The notes under the pieces were generated by a model that had not been told where the DNA came from, did not search any database, and worked only from the letters and a program-made list of their open reading frames with translations. A program made the position numbers and the translations under genes. From positions 38,813,122 to 38,877,121 of the forward strand of contig NC_045129.1 of NCBI RefSeq assembly GCF_007655135.1: 64,000 nucleotides of DNA, given 5' to 3'. This document shows, in pieces, positions 1-12,609 of the stretch; the stretch's first letter is position 1, and every line of letters starts with the position of its first letter. Origin of the DNA: Punica granatum. Lineage: Eukaryota; Streptophyta; Magnoliopsida; Myrtales; Lythraceae.

Positions 1-167
1 AAGATAACAAATCATAATAGCATTACTTAAGGATGTCGACAAATCGAACTAAATCCTTTTTCGTGTGGTGCCCTCGGTGGATGAACAGCAATGGAGAAGT
101 TGATAATTTAAAAGATTAAGAGAGTGAAATCTATCATTATATAATATTAAAAGAGAGATACTCGTCC

Positions 168-169
<2 letters not shown>

Positions 170-242
<73 letters not shown>
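170..242. repeat. Compound microsatellite (AT)n-(GA)n
   Basis: About 16 AT dinucleotides run directly into about 20 GA dinucleotides. It is a plain compound simple-sequence repeat in AT-rich intergenic DNA, with no gene signal next to it. It could serve as a length-polymorphic marker. Confidence 0.95.
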
Positions 243-246
<4 letters not shown>

Positions 247-559
247 CATGGACCTGAACGACACTTGAAATTTCATGACAGTTATAATTTTTGCCCTTCC
301 ATCATACCGGGGTTTTGTACTTCCAAGAATTAGGATTTTTGAACTTCCATCGGTTTAAATCTTTTAGACTTTCATAAGTTTAAAATTCTGAAATTCTTTG
401 AAGCGAAGTGGTACAACAATATTGTGCCATTTTCGATATCACTATTGCCCGTGATTCGAAAAGCCTTTTGGGATTATGTAGCACCCTCTTACGTTTTGTT
501 CCTCCTTTTATGTATTGTATTGTATATAAATTAGGGGTGTAAACAAGTCGAGATATTCG

Positions 560-1070
560 CAAATGATTTGGGCTTGGCTTGATAAAAGTTTGAATTCAAT
601 TCGCTTTTATAAAACTAGAATCAGCTCTAGCTTGCTAATTAAACAAGTTGAGCCGAGCTCAATGGGATGGTACTCCTGAAGTTTGCGAGGTTAAACGAGC
701 TTTTTTATTTATCTCTATACATATATATTTTTAAAAGTTATATATATTCTTATAGGTTATACATATATTATGAGTTGTTACGGTAGTCCAATCCAAGTCC
801 ATGCCTAATTCAAGCCCATGCGAGCTCGAGCTCACGAGCCTATACGAGCTTGAGCTCATGAATCTTATACGAGTCCAGCTTTGCTGGCGTGGCAAGCCTA
901 TACGAGCCAGGTCGAGCCTATACTACATACAACGAGTCGAGCCCAAACTCGAAGAGCTAGACTCTCATGACCTCAAGCTCGGACCCAAGCTCGCGAATTA
1001 ATAAACGAGCCGAGCTCGAGCCTAGTATATTCCGGCTCGCCTCGGCTCATTAAACCTCTAGTATTATAGA
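560..1070. repeat. Degenerate 'cgagct/gagcc' repeat tract
   Basis: The words 'cgagct', 'gagcc' and 'gagctcg' recur many times, densest from 795 to 1050, in otherwise AT-rich DNA. The tract is nearly self-complementary, so open frames here (for example 801-1001) are low-complexity artefacts. I read it as an old repeat or transposon remnant. The family is not recognised. The rest of 1-3000 holds no gene I can support. Confidence 0.6.
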
Positions 1071-2872
1071 TATGATACATTGTACTTCAGGTCCTGCACA
1101 TGGACCCATGCAGCCGTGCTATATATATAGGCCCAATATGTCTCTCACGTGTCATGAAATTTTAATTAAATTAAAAAATATAAAAATGAGTAAATAAAAT
1201 TAATATGTAACTTAAAACGAAGGATTTTATTACATTCCTATACTTTTTTCACTCTTTCTTAAATATATAGCAAATTATGAAGGTTACTAAGAAATAAATG
1301 TTGGTTAAATTTTCCGTTTTACATCCAATTTTTCATTAATTTATTTAAAAAATCAAAAATTAAAAATTAATAAAGGAAAATATGTACAATAACAGAGGTA
1401 GAACAACTAGAGACTAGCAACGGGGCACAACACTATCACAAGCTATGACAGCCTTACTTAGGTCACGATCAGAAACGACGACATCGACAAGATTTTATCC
1501 TCTTTTTATCCTTTATAACAAATTGGCAAATCTGGAAATGGTGGTAGATTAGGAGCCTCCTACCACCTTCAAATTTATTTTTTTTTCCGGGTAGATACCC
1601 CCACCTTCCTTAACTCCTCTCCGAACATCTTCCTTTTAATTGATTTTCTTTTCCATTTTCTCTATTTTGTGTTTTAAAATCATTTTTATAATTTATAAAA
1701 AATATAAAAAATCCAATTTCCTACTGAAAAGTCAAAATTTTTTTGAAGTAGTTATAATAAATAAAATCATTTTAAAGATACATGTTTTAATTTCTTTTAT
1801 AATTTATGTTTTTGTCTATATATTTAGGAAAGAGAGTTTTTTTTTTAAATTGATTCTGAAATGAGTCCACATTGAAATGAAAATTAATCTGACTAATAAA
1901 GTTGACTATATATCTTGTAATTTCACTGAAAAAAGCACAAGTATACTCGCTGACTCACTCACTCTATAATAGATTATATAAGTGGCATTGGACAGAGCAT
2001 AGAGCACCGATGTCGTCTGGGAAAATCTGGTGATGAACATTTAACAAATAAACAAATCAAGAAAGGATTAAAGGAAACCTGATCCTAATGAAAAGCCTTT
2101 TGTTTCTCAAGACACCGACACAAACTTAGAAATTGAAAATCGAATCTCTTCTGTGTGTATTTAGACCTTGAAGTTGGAGTTCTCCAGCTAGTTTTCTGTT
2201 TTCCACTTGCATAGAAAGTGGAAAACTCCTGCTTCTTCCGGAAGTCTCAAATTAATTTTTCATGAACAATGGAAAATTTTTCATCTGATTATTAAAGTTT
2301 AGTCACATACACCTCTCTCTAATTCTTGTGGTGTTGTGTGTGTATATATAATTTATTTGTTTAAAAATAAAAAAAATTATAAAATAAAAAAAATGAAAGA
2401 CCAAAAGTAAAAAATAAGAGGAGGAGGATGGGTCAGCTACTAAAAACCCATGAGTGCTGGGCTCACATGTTCGCATGTGCCACTTCAAATGCAGATACTC
2501 CTTACCCCACATGACTTTATTAATTTTTACCAAAACTTCTTATTTTCAACAAAAATATATATTACAATCTATATTTATCACAATAATAAGCTACTAAAAA
2601 TTAGGTGAATTTAAATTAATGGATGCATAGGTATATTAACCAGAACGTGTCATGTGACCTAGCATTGACTCATGAACCACACCCAGTTTGACCAGTCCCT
2701 TTTATTCAAGAAGATAGCATATATATGTATATACCCATTCAATCTCTGCACTATGTACCATACTTCGACAGTTCGAAACTTAATCTATTGATGATCTTCT
2801 TGACTCTTATGGATTTCTTGGATGGCATTGATCGCTGCAGGGTGGTAACCGGTGATAATATGAACTATTCCT

Positions 2873-2891
2873 CCCCCCCCCCCCCCCCCCC
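2873..2891. repeat. C19 homopolymer
   Basis: An uninterrupted run of 19 C residues lies about 130 bases upstream of the copia insertion. On the complementary strand it is a G-run that could fold with itself. The exact length may be unreliable because such runs are hard to sequence. Confidence 0.9.
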
Positions 2892-3018
2892 GCTTTCTTC
2901 CTAAAGGTCTCTTGGAGAACCCTTTTTTAATCGATTGACTACTGAGGCTGTAATCGAATGGTTTCTGATCAATCAGTTAATGTATTAACACACATAAATG
3001 TGTCAATGCATCATTAGC

Positions 3019-3201
3019 TATTATGGAAAGATTTATTTCCCTCTGTATTTTATGTACATATATCCATGTATACCATATTTAGGCACCCCTAGTTTAGCCG
3101 TAGATATTGTTTTCCTTTTATTTACCGGACCTGGATGCATATATACCAGTCGAATGAATGAAAAGAAGTTAAGTTCTTCTGCTCAATCTTGAATCTTGAC
3201 A
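3019..3201 (+). repeat. 5' LTR of the copia element
   Basis: This 183-bp direct repeat of 7553-7735 starts TATTATGG and ends TTGACA. It is preceded by the target-site copy TTAGC and followed immediately by the tRNA primer site. Confidence 0.93.
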
Positions 3202-3213
3202 TGGCATCAGAGC
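3202..3213 (+). other. Primer-binding site (initiator Met tRNA)
   Basis: The sequence TGGCATCAGAGC matches the standard plant copia primer site TGGTATCAGAGC with one change. It abuts the 5' LTR, fixing the LTR end and the element's orientation. Confidence 0.85.
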
Positions 3214-3214
3214 G

Positions 3215-4110
3215 GTGTTCTCGAGGCCAACCGTCTCATCTTCTTGCCGGCCAGGAGTAGCTGAGCTTCATCTTCATTTGATTCTTACTGAGTGTCATCC
3301 TTCAATTTCTGGATTTGTCCTGCAGATTTCTTCTTCTTCTGGAGTTGTCCTGCAGATCTCTTCTTCTTCCACACTTCTTTTCGGACTCACCACCATGACG
3401 AAACCCACAGACCACGACACTTCGGGTATATGTAATGCTGGAATTCAACTCGCGGCTCACACGAATAGAGCCCATTCCATGGCTGCCTGTGATGAAGCGC
3501 AACGTCTGATCATACACGGCAGAGAAACCAGTTCTGAAGCACTAGGTTTCACGGCGAAAGTCGTTCATGATTTTGGTGGAATTTCTAACCCTAATTTCAA
3601 TTCAAACAGGGAAGAGAACGAACCTCGGGGCCGCCCTTCCTATGATTACAGCGGGCAAAGTGGCCATCATTAGGCAACATGCTATCAACTTCATGGATAT
3701 CCAGGTTTCGATCTGTGGAATCAGAGGAATTCGAGGGGACCTCTTCAAGAAACCCTCGGCCAGGCGGGAGGAACCCATTCTCGTCTTCTTCGATCTTGCA
3801 GCAGTAACGGAGAGGAGGTGGAGCCGGATTCTCCAATTTAGGAGGCCCGGGTAATGGATATTCGGGCGGCCCATCTTAACACTCGGCCCAACTCAACCGT
3901 GGGCAATGGAGGTCCAGTCATTTGGCCCAGCAATCCTTCACTCAAGGCCCAGCGAACTACATAAAGGCCTGTCATTCGGCCCAGTGATCCTTCACTCAAG
4001 GCCTAGCGAACTACATAGCAGCCCAGGCCCACGCGACCTCCCCAGCGGACCTCAGTAAGTTGGCCTATCTTTCTGAGGCCCAATTTCAACAGCTCTTGTC
4101 GACGATATCT
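3215..4110 (+). pseudogene. Degenerate gag region of the copia element
   Basis: The open frame at 3215-3673 and the frames following it lie where copia gag belongs, between the primer site and the protease. A low-complexity stretch around 3900-4030 repeats a Gly/Pro/Ser-Glu-Leu-His motif. I see no zinc-knuckle (CX2CX4HX4C). The frame is broken after 3673, so gag is not functional. Confidence 0.55.
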
Positions 4111-4129
4111 CGCGATAATGGCGAGGTTA

Positions 4130-7100
4130 ATCGACTAAGTGGTGAGAATTTTGTGCCTATCACTTCAAATCTTGATTGGATTATTATTCGGAAGCGTCAC
4201 GACACATGACTGGTAATTTGGATAATCTTTTTGATGTTACTCCTACTGATAATGGTCCAATTATTCATGTTCCAAATGGAACAACAAAAGCTACCTTTAC
4301 GGGTAAAGTCTCATTTTGAGTCAATATGGTCCTTCATAATGTTCTTTATGTGCCGGATTTCAATTGTAATCTATTGTCCGTGGCTCAATTATTTCGGGAA
4401 CTAAATTGTAGTGTACACTACATTTTCTGATCTATGCTTGATTCAGGGCTGCACCTCGGGGAGTACGATTGGAGTGGATGAACTTCACGGGGGGGTCTGG
4501 CTTCTACGACAAGTATCCTCATCTTTTTAGAGACTACGGGCAATGAAAGCAGACGATGAAGATACTTGGCATAAGCGGTTGGGACATCCTTCTTTTCGTA
4601 TTCAGTTTGAGAATGATTCTATTTCCATGCATCGTTCAGTCAGTAATTCACTCTGTGACATATGTTGTCGGGCAAAACAAACACGCTCCAGTTTTACCAG
4701 CAGTTCAAATAAAGCCTATTTTCCATTTCAATTGGTTCATTGTGACATATGGGGACCATATAAGATCTCATCTATTTTTGGTGCTCAGTATTTTTTGTCA
4801 ATTGTGGATGACTATAGCCGGGCTGTATGGGTTTATCTTTTACGAAATAAGTCGGAGGCACAAGGTTTTCTAATTATTTTCTGCAAGCTGGTCAGGAATC
4901 AATTTGATCGAACAGTGAAAACGATGAGAGGTGACAATGGGTCAGAATTCACGAGTCGGGTCGTTCAAGACTATTTTTCTGACAACGACATCATTCATCA
5001 AACTTCATGCAATGATACTCCTCAACAAAATGGACGAGTTGAGCGCAAACATCATCACATTCTCAATGTAGCTTGGGCATTGATGTTTCAAGCTTCACTT
5101 CCGATAGATTTTTGGGGAGAATGTGTTTCTGCTGCGGCACACCTCATTAATCTCACGCCTTCGAATATTTTATCAGGCAAGATACCATTCGAACTCATTT
5201 TTCGTAAGAAGCCAGATTATAGACACATTCGTATTTTCGGATGTCTATGTTATGCACATCATAACCCTCGACTCAAGGATAAACTTGGGTCACATTCAAG
5301 AAGGTGCATTTTTATTGGGCACCCATTTGGAAAGAATTGTTAGAAAGTTTATGACTTGGAGAACCGTGAGGTTTTTGTTTCTAGAGATGTTAAATTCAGT
5401 AAGACCGATTTTCCTTTCAGCAATTCGGCTTCATCCAGTTCGGTCAGTTCGGGCGTCCGATTTTTGGATAATTTGGGCTCAAGGGGAGTTTAGGAAGAGT
5501 TCAGCCCAATTGAGTTTCAGGGGGAGTTCAGGCCAATTGAGCCCAAATCAGAACACCATATGCCCAGTCCATCTGCGCCCAGATCCGCCGAGCCCATTAT
5601 CACTAAGCCAAATCCAATAGAGCCCAGTAGAGTCACTAGGCTTCATTTGGTCCAAAATAATTCCACTAAGCCCAGTCTGCCTAACTCTGTTGTGCCTGCT
5701 GATTTGTCCAACCCGATTTCTTTTGCTGACCCGGCATCTACTTCATCTACCGATCCGACAGCTATATCCGACCTGGTATCTTCTTCAACAGACGGTATAG
5801 CTCGTTCAAAGGCTCCGCGAAATATTCACAAACCAAGTTAGCTTAATGATTTTGTCTCTCATACTGCTCGTTGTTTCAATTCTCCCCTATCATATCACCC
5901 ACTCCATCACACTCTCCAGGTACGTCTCATCCTCTCGAGCATTATCTTAATTATTTTGATATTGATGCCACCCAATTGTCGTTCCTTACTGCCATTGACT
6001 CCGAAACAGAGCTAAGGACTTACTCTCAAGCTGCCAAGGATCACATATGGCGCCTCCCCATGGCCGATGAAATTCACGCTCTTGAGGAGAACTGCACCTA
6101 GACCATTCAATCACTCCCTCCCGAGAAAAAACCCATCGGTTGTAAGTGGGTTTTTAAGATTAAACGATGGGCCGATGGCACTGTGGAACGCTACAAAGCT
6201 CGGCTCGTGGCCAAAGGTTTCAATCAAGTTGAAGGCGTCGATTTTCACGAGACTTTTGTGCTAGTAGCAAAATTGGTCACGGTACGTTATCTATTGACTA
6301 TTGCTGTTGCTAAACAATGAGAGATGCATCAACTTGATGTAAATAATGCATTTTTTCATGGGGATTTGGATGAAGAGGTTTAAATGTTACTTCCTCCTGG
6401 TTTTCATTTTGCTCATCCTAATCAGGTATGCCGTTTGCGAAAGTCATTATGTGGTCTTCGTCAAGCCTCTCGCAACTGGTATTCCAAATTTGCCACAGCT
6501 CTCATTCAATATGGATTTCAACAGTCCGAGACTGATCATTCTTTGTTCATCTTCTCTTATGGTGGCATATTTCTTACGGTCCTAGTTTATGCGGAAGATA
6601 TGATTCTTGTAGCTAATGATTCTATCTCATGCACCAATTTCAAGAATTATCTTAACCAGTGCTTTCGCATTAAGGATCTTGGTGCCTTATTCTATTTTTT
6701 GGGCATCGATATTATTCGCAGTAGTTCCGGTCTCTTTCTCAATCAACGAAGGTACACTTTAGATATTCTTACTAAGGCTGGTATGCTGGGCTCTCAGCCT
6801 GCTTATTTCTCTATGGAACAACTGCACCAATTGTCTACAGATAGTGGCGATCCCATTTCTGATCTGGGACAATACCGTCTTCTCGTTGGTCACCTCCTAT
6901 ATCTCACCATCACCAAGCCGGAGCTCAGTTATTCTATTCATATTCTCTCATAGTTCTTACAAGATCCTCGTCAGGGATATTGGGATGCAGCTCTGCGAGT
7001 GCTCTGTTATCTCAAGCAATCCCCTGGACAAGGAATTTTTCTCCATCCCCTGGACAAGGAATTTTTCTCCGTCCAACCTCTCTGTCTTTAACGGCCTACT

Positions 7101-7545
7101 ATGATGCGGATTGGGCTAGTTGTCCAATGACTCGACGATCTTTGACTGGATATTTCATTTCTTGGAAGACCAAAAGCAAACAACAGTCTCCAAATCATCT
7201 GTTGAAGCTGAATACCGGGCCATGGCCACAACCGTCAGTGAGCTCTTATGGCTTCATTCTCTCCTCAGCTCTCTTGGTGTTTATCATGCAGGTCCAATGC
7301 GTCTTTTTTGTGATAATCAAGCGGCTCTTCACATCGCCTCTAACTCAGTCTCCCATGAGCGCACCAAGCACATTGAATTAGATTGTCATTTCATTAGGCA
7401 ACACATACGCTCTGGAACTGTAAAAACATCTCACTTGTCTACGCGCTTTCAACTGGCAGACATATTTACTAAGACATTTGGGAATGATCAGTTTTATTTT
7501 CTCCTCAGCAAGTTGAGAATTCAGAATCCTCATTCTCCAACTTGA
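4130..7545 (+). pseudogene. Broken copia pol polyprotein (protease, integrase, RT, RNase H)
   Basis: At about 4170-4210 the protease catalytic Asp-Ser-Gly-Ala motif is destroyed, but the downstream 'VLYVPDFNCNLLSV' block is readable. Integrase (4543-5340) keeps the GAG-pre-integrase 'WHKRLGH' and the D,D,E residues (Asp at about 4744, Asp in 'GDNGSEF', Glu at 5041). Reverse transcriptase spans about 6010-6950, with the catalytic box read as YAEDM (6588-6602) instead of Y-x-D-D. RNase H and the C-terminal tail (to 7545) contain 'DIFTK'. In-frame stops lie at 5341, 6099, 6318, 6381 and 6951, and a frameshift near 7080-7120. Four of the five stops fit C-to-T or G-to-A change at Trp or Gln codons. 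Confidence 0.92.
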
Positions 7546-7552
7546 GGTGGAG

Positions 7553-7735
7553 TATTATGGAAAGATTTATTTCCTTCTATATTTTATGTACATATATCCA
7601 TGTATACCATACTCAGGCACCCCAAGTTTAGCCGTAAATATTGTTTTCCTTTTATTTATCGGGCCTGGATGTATACATACCAGTCGAATGAATGAAAAGA
7701 AGTTAAGTTCTTCCGCTCAATCTTGAATCTTGACA
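7553..7735 (+). repeat. 3' LTR of the copia element
   Basis: This is the 183-bp copy of the 5' LTR. It is preceded by the purine tract GAGGTGGAG (7544-7552) and followed by the target-site copy TTAGC (7736-7740). Confidence 0.93.
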
Positions 7736-7740
7736 TTAGC

Positions 7741-10390
7741 CATTACATGAGTCTAAATAACATCGAAAACGTAGCACTTTTTTATCAAACGTCGAATATG
7801 AAGATAAATGTAAATTGGAATGCAATAAGTATTTTTAATCTCTCTCTTATTATTGTTGGGTGACTAAAGAAGTGACCAAAGACACGATCATTCGATGCAC
7901 CGTCATTTTTTGAAAACATATGGAGGGGCAACTGTGTGTTTTGTCTTTCCTCTTCCTATATATGTTTGACGAACATAAGTGATAAGTCAATGGATTCCAA
8001 CTTGCCATTACGTACCATAATTTTATTAAAAAAAAGATTTTGACTGGTCAAAATTATAATTAGTCTAAGACGATATAACGGAAATCTGATTATTTTGTAA
8101 TTCATGTAATCATTGCCTCTTCTCTTCTCTCGTTTTTCAAAAAATGCCCAGACAAAAAATTAATCTAAGTTCACCGAAATAAGAACTAAGGTTAAATAAA
8201 AGAATTGAGCTTATATATATGTCATTTACTCCAAAATACTTGTTTAAATGTTATTTTTACTTGTCGGGAGACTGGTCATTGCAAATTCGATCGATTCCGA
8301 GCTTGCAATTTAATTGACAATGAATGTGGGCCCTTCATCAGACTAGGAATATATTGTTTTTAAATTCTCGTTTAGCATAATTAATCGCCAAAGACGACAC
8401 AGAAAGTATATATAAAACTACGGCTTCGTGGACACAGTACCAGGTTTAATTATTTTATTCAGATATATGATGTATCATTACTAATTTAATTATGAATGTG
8501 ATTTCATGTATGCATGTATATTCGTATGCATAAGATTTTAAAAAAAAAAGTTGTTAACAAAAGTTAGAGAAGACCGCCGTCTGCGACAGTTGATGCAAAA
8601 GTCATGTGCTAGCTAGCTACGTAATTTTAATAATCTGTTAGAATACTCAGTAATTAATTTCATTCAAATGTGATGCATTGGCACCTTAAATAGAAGTGGG
8701 ACATGGGAATATATTTTTCATTATTTGACGAGATCTTGATCTTCTTCTGGTGATTGTAAATTTCATCAGACAGTTAGTTACATCAGCAATCCCCGATATA
8801 TATATATATATATTTCATCATTCAATCTCGATCTTTTTTCAATCAAGTTGAATCAGGATAGATAGCTATCTGTGAAAAAAAAAATTCTTAAATTTAACTT
8901 CAAATAACAGCTGGGATGACATATGCATATAATTAGTTATATCATATAACCACATTGCAATACTAGCTGATAAATCCGCGCCATGCATGGAATTTGTCCT
9001 TAATTATTATCAATAAAATTTTCAATTGATAACTCGTTATAATACTTGTTTGCTTTTACTTTGTTAATCATTTTTAGCTGACTAATGTGTAAATTAACAA
9101 CGACGACCATGACAGTGATAGTGATGATAATGATGATGATAATCTCCCAACAAAACAATAATTATATATGTCCCATTTGGCTTAAAAATAACAACAATAA
9201 CAACAACAATAATAATATAATAATTTTAGTGAAAGTTATGGAAACATTAGGCATATGAAAAGTCGATGAATGAGAAGCTCCTATTTCAAATTCTTTGACG
9301 AACGACATGCAATGATGAATGCCCCGACAATTATATATTATATATAGATATGAGCAGTTGAAAGAAAGAGGTTGCAATGCAGGTATATCACGTGATATTG
9401 TGTCACTAAACATATAAAAAAATATATTTTTATCACCCGTATTTTTTGTGAAATTTCTAAAAATTAAAAGGAATAGGAAAATCCACATTAACTACTTGGA
9501 ATATTTTTTTGGTGAAATATTAACTTGTGACATTGTTACGTGGTAAACTCTTTACATAAAAAACTTTCTCATAATTTAATGACACGCGCTCTCATTTGGC
9601 AACTAATAACAAGTTTCATGTTTGATTCTCGCGTGGAATTATCTATATTAATTTATTAGTTATTAAAAGTTTTATTTTTTTATACTAGATCAAGAGCCTC
9701 CCTTATAACTAATATATATGAGTAGTTAAAGGATTTTGAAATCCATTAAAAATACCTTGTAATCGAGATGAATTCTTATTAAGTATTAGGGTATCTTCAA
9801 TTGTACATTTAGATAGTTGGTTTGTTTTTGGTAGTCCTAGATATTAGGCTTAGAACGTTACTATGGATTATTTCGATTCCTTTTTCATATAAGGTTCATG
9901 CCTATTTACTCTTCTGAATATTCTAAACATTCTGAATACGATTGAGTTGGATTATCCGAACTTCACAATTCTATATTTGAACGAGAATTAATATCTACTT
10001 TTGTTGGATGATTATCCACCTCATGTTGTCACCGGCAAAAGAAGGTACAGACGTTTGACCACTAAGATCCAAAGCTGATGAGGGCGAAAGGACTGAGAGA
10101 TGAGCGGTGAGAACAGACAAATTCCTTGGTACTGTTCATGTCCTTGATTACATTTATAATATGCTGCTAAGTGCTAACTTATGTATATAAACTAAATGTA
10201 TGAGGGAACACTATGCTGTGTGAATTTTCATGAAACAATTTTCTTTTTTTCTTAATGAAATCACGAGTTATCTTCAATTTATTTACCAAGACTAATATTA
10301 TTCGGCATCAGCCTTAACATGATCATCACACGGTGCTTCTCCGGTGGTTTTGAAATTCCTTGCACCGCAAATGAAATTCATCTATTGAAA
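7741..10390. other. Intergenic AT-rich DNA, no gene seen
   Basis: No coding frame of a recognisable protein lies here. The stretch holds short simple repeats (TGATGA-type at about 9110-9140, AAC/AAT-type at about 9188-9215, AT runs near 8800 and 9330). Some of the last 1 kb may be regulatory DNA for the RTFL gene, but no specific site can be claimed. Confidence 0.7.
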
Positions 10391-10531
10391 GATCAGTTTA
10401 TTGCTTAGCTACGTCCATGTGGTTGATTTTTTTTTTTCTTGTTGGGAAAGAATTTACAATGACAGTAGTGTTACTCAAATAAATAGGAAATTATTCCACT
10501 GTAAATCCCCCACCTGTGTCTGCAATGTTTC

Positions 10532-10540
10532 TATATATTA
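10532..10540 (+). promoter_or_regulatory. Probable TATA box of the RTFL gene
   Basis: The sequence TATATATTA lies 104-112 bases before the ATG at 10644. It is followed by a pyrimidine-rich CT leader typical of plant 5' untranslated regions. It is the only good TATA candidate in the 250 bases upstream. Confidence 0.55.
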
Positions 10541-10643
10541 CAAGAATCCTACCTCAGATCACACTTATTCTCTCTTGCCTCATTTTCACCCCTCTCACTC
10601 TCTTCCCCTCTTGAAGTACAGAAGATAAGAGAACTAGTGGTTC

Positions 10644-11045
10644 ATGGATGAATCATGGAAGCTCCAATATTCATCATCGCCTCCGACATCGTCTTCGAGT
10701 TCAAGAACGAGGGCATTGCCGAGGAGTTTCTCGCAGAAGAGCTCCTCCTCGAAGTTCCCTCTTCCAAGAAGTTTCTCGCTAAAGAACACAGCTAGCGGCG
10801 GTAGTAGTAGTAGTAACGTTAACCCTAATTCATCATCATCATCATTCTTGAGGAGCTCATCCTTGAAGTTCTCATCCTCCAAGTCATCTTCTCTCTCGAG
10901 GAGCGGGTCCCAGAAGGGCGGCAGCTCTGGATCGAACGTCACGAGGAAGTACAGCAGCTTGGCCAAGGAGCAGAAGGCGCGGTTCTACATCATGAGGAGG
11001 TGCATTGCTATGCTCGTCTGTTGGCATAAGCACGGTGATTCCTGA
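10644..11045 (+). CDS. ROTUNDIFOLIA-like / DEVIL (RTFL/DVL) small polypeptide
   Basis: This single-exon frame encodes 133 aa. The last 31 residues (about 103-133) are a canonical RTFL/DVL domain, including 'KEQKARFYIMRRC' and the terminal 'CWHKHGDS'. Members of this family are plasma-membrane-associated peptides. When over-expressed in Arabidopsis they restrict cell proliferation and alter leaf and organ shape; the biochemical role is not settled. The first 100 residues are extremely Ser-rich with repeated 'PRSFSxK/LRSSSLK' blocks, probably disordered, and rich in possible phosphorylation sites. It is longer than the ~50-aa founder members, but long N-terminal extensions are known in the family. 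The start is the first ATG after the leader. The opposite-strand frame (10634-10966) is a shadow of the Ser codons. Confidence 0.92.
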   Translation: MDESWKLQYSSSPPTSSSSSRTRALPRSFSQKSSSSKFPLPRSFSLKNTASGGSSSSNVNPNSSSSSFLRSSSLKFSSSKSSSLSRSGSQKGGSSGSNVTRKYSSLAKEQKARFYIMRRCIAMLVCWHKHGDS

Positions 11046-12609
11046 GAAGGGAACGGATGCGCCGACCCCGCCGAGGTAGAGAGATCATCGCTCAAGATTT
11101 TAGTTCATTGATTCATTATATATATATCTGTAACTATCGATTGAGAGGTTTTGTGTGATCATTGACAAGCTTGGGATTATTAAAAGCTAAAAAGGGGGGA
11201 TCAACATCAACCCATACATGCCTGTTTAGTTACGCAGAATTAATCGCTCCCGAAATTATTTTAGAATTGCTTTCTCTTTTCGGTCTTTACTGTTGCGTTT
11301 CTCCGGTAATTAAAAGGGTTACCGAAGAAGCACGGCTCTGCACATTCGACATTGTTTTCCAACATACTAGCTTGCTAGAAATTAAAATCAAGTGCTCTCT
11401 TCCGCAAGATCTATTATGTCTTAACGCAATCGTTTTCTTGAGATTAAACTTTAAGAGATCGAAAAGTCCACTGGTACCAAACGGGGCAGGTTTCCTCTCT
11501 CGTGCTTGGGACATTGTATTGTAAGAATTAAAAAAAGACTGTCATGTAGTGAAGGAACTATAGTAATTCATCATCAGATCAGCTCTGAGACAATATAGCA
11601 AAAGTTGTGTATAATAATTTATCTGTAGGTTTTTCAGAGGTAGTGGTGGGTTCTACTACTTCTTACATCTTATCTCTTGTATGTTCTTTTTTCCAAAATT
11701 GTTTTTTTTTTCCCCAAATTTTTGCTTTGTCTGGGTGAGGAGCAAGATTCCCTTTCAGATGTTGGAACTAACAGTATAAGAGGACAATGTTTATAATTGG
11801 ATGCACACTGGAAACTGCAAATATTTAAACGCTTTCCCCAACAAAATAATAATAATTCATGGCTACATGGAATGGAAAGTGGGGAATTGCATTTAAAAGC
11901 AAACTGAGAGAGAGATAGACATATATAGATAAAGATATATGTATTTCTAAATTTTTATTTTCTTTTACTTATAATGTGCAGTGAAGATCCATTTCAAATA
12001 GTATAATTTATATGATTTCCTTCGTGGTCAGGATAAATCGAATATCTAAATAGAAATCAGTTTTCAACAACACATTAGTTCTGACATAATTATTCAAACA
12101 TTTCACCTTATTTCTAAATGGTGTGCTTTTGATGCGAAATCATTTCCATACCAGCCCGGAGTTGATTTTATAAAAGCGTTTTGCTTCATCCTCGAAAGAT
12201 GCAAACAACTTTTGGTCATATTTGTTAAGGGTTGTTTACGTATCACTGGCTATTGTGTTGTCGAGCGTAAATGAAACTTTGTTTTTTGGATACTCTTCCA
12301 ATAATTCTCATGAATGGAATCAGTGCTGTCGACGAAGCAATCCCTAGAATTTCGGTTGTACTATGGTACAAATAATTCAAACATTAATTGAAGCAAAAAA
12401 GAAAATCCAAAATGATCAGAGAGACAAAACATTTTATTGGGTTTGGCTCAGTGCACAACTCCTCTTCATTTGCAATCGCCACAAAGGCAAAGAAAGAAAC
12501 AAAAATCCCCGGCAGAAATTATAACAATAATAAGTTAAACAAAAATTAAATTGTGAAGAAAATGAAAGGAAAAAAACAACGGTGATGGTCGAGGTCAAAG
12601 TTGGGGCTT
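11046..12609. other. Intergenic region between two convergent genes
   Basis: This holds the 3' flank of the RTFL gene and, further right, that of the laccase gene on the other strand. The frame 11162-11524 has no recognisable protein and no family motif, so I do not call it a gene. No repeat structure stands out. Confidence 0.6.

Larger units (their letters stand above)
3019..7735 (+). mobile_element. Ty1-copia LTR retrotransposon, complete structure, coding-dead
   Basis: The element has two 183-bp LTRs (3019-3201 and 7553-7735) and a primer-binding site directly after the 5' LTR. Its pol order is protease/integrase/reverse transcriptase/RNase H, the copia order. A purine tract (7544-7552) precedes the 3' LTR. 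The host sequence TTAGC is repeated on both sides (3014-3018 and 7736-7740), which marks a clean insertion. The LTRs begin TATTA rather than the usual TG and end CA. They differ at about 11 of 183 positions, nearly all transitions. Total length is 4,717 bp. Several in-frame stops and a frameshift mean it cannot move by itself. Confidence 0.95.

Noticed and set aside
801..1001. 66-aa open frame in the cgagct-rich tract
   Set aside because: The protein is a translation of a short degenerate repeat with no family resemblance.
10634..10966. 110-aa acidic minus-strand frame opposite the RTFL gene
   Set aside because: It is the complement of Ser-rich codons; the plus strand has the conserved DVL domain, a TATA box and a leader.
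11162..11524. 120-aa plus-strand frame after the RTFL gene
   Set aside because: No recognisable motif, no promoter signal, and it lies in the 3' flank of the RTFL gene.
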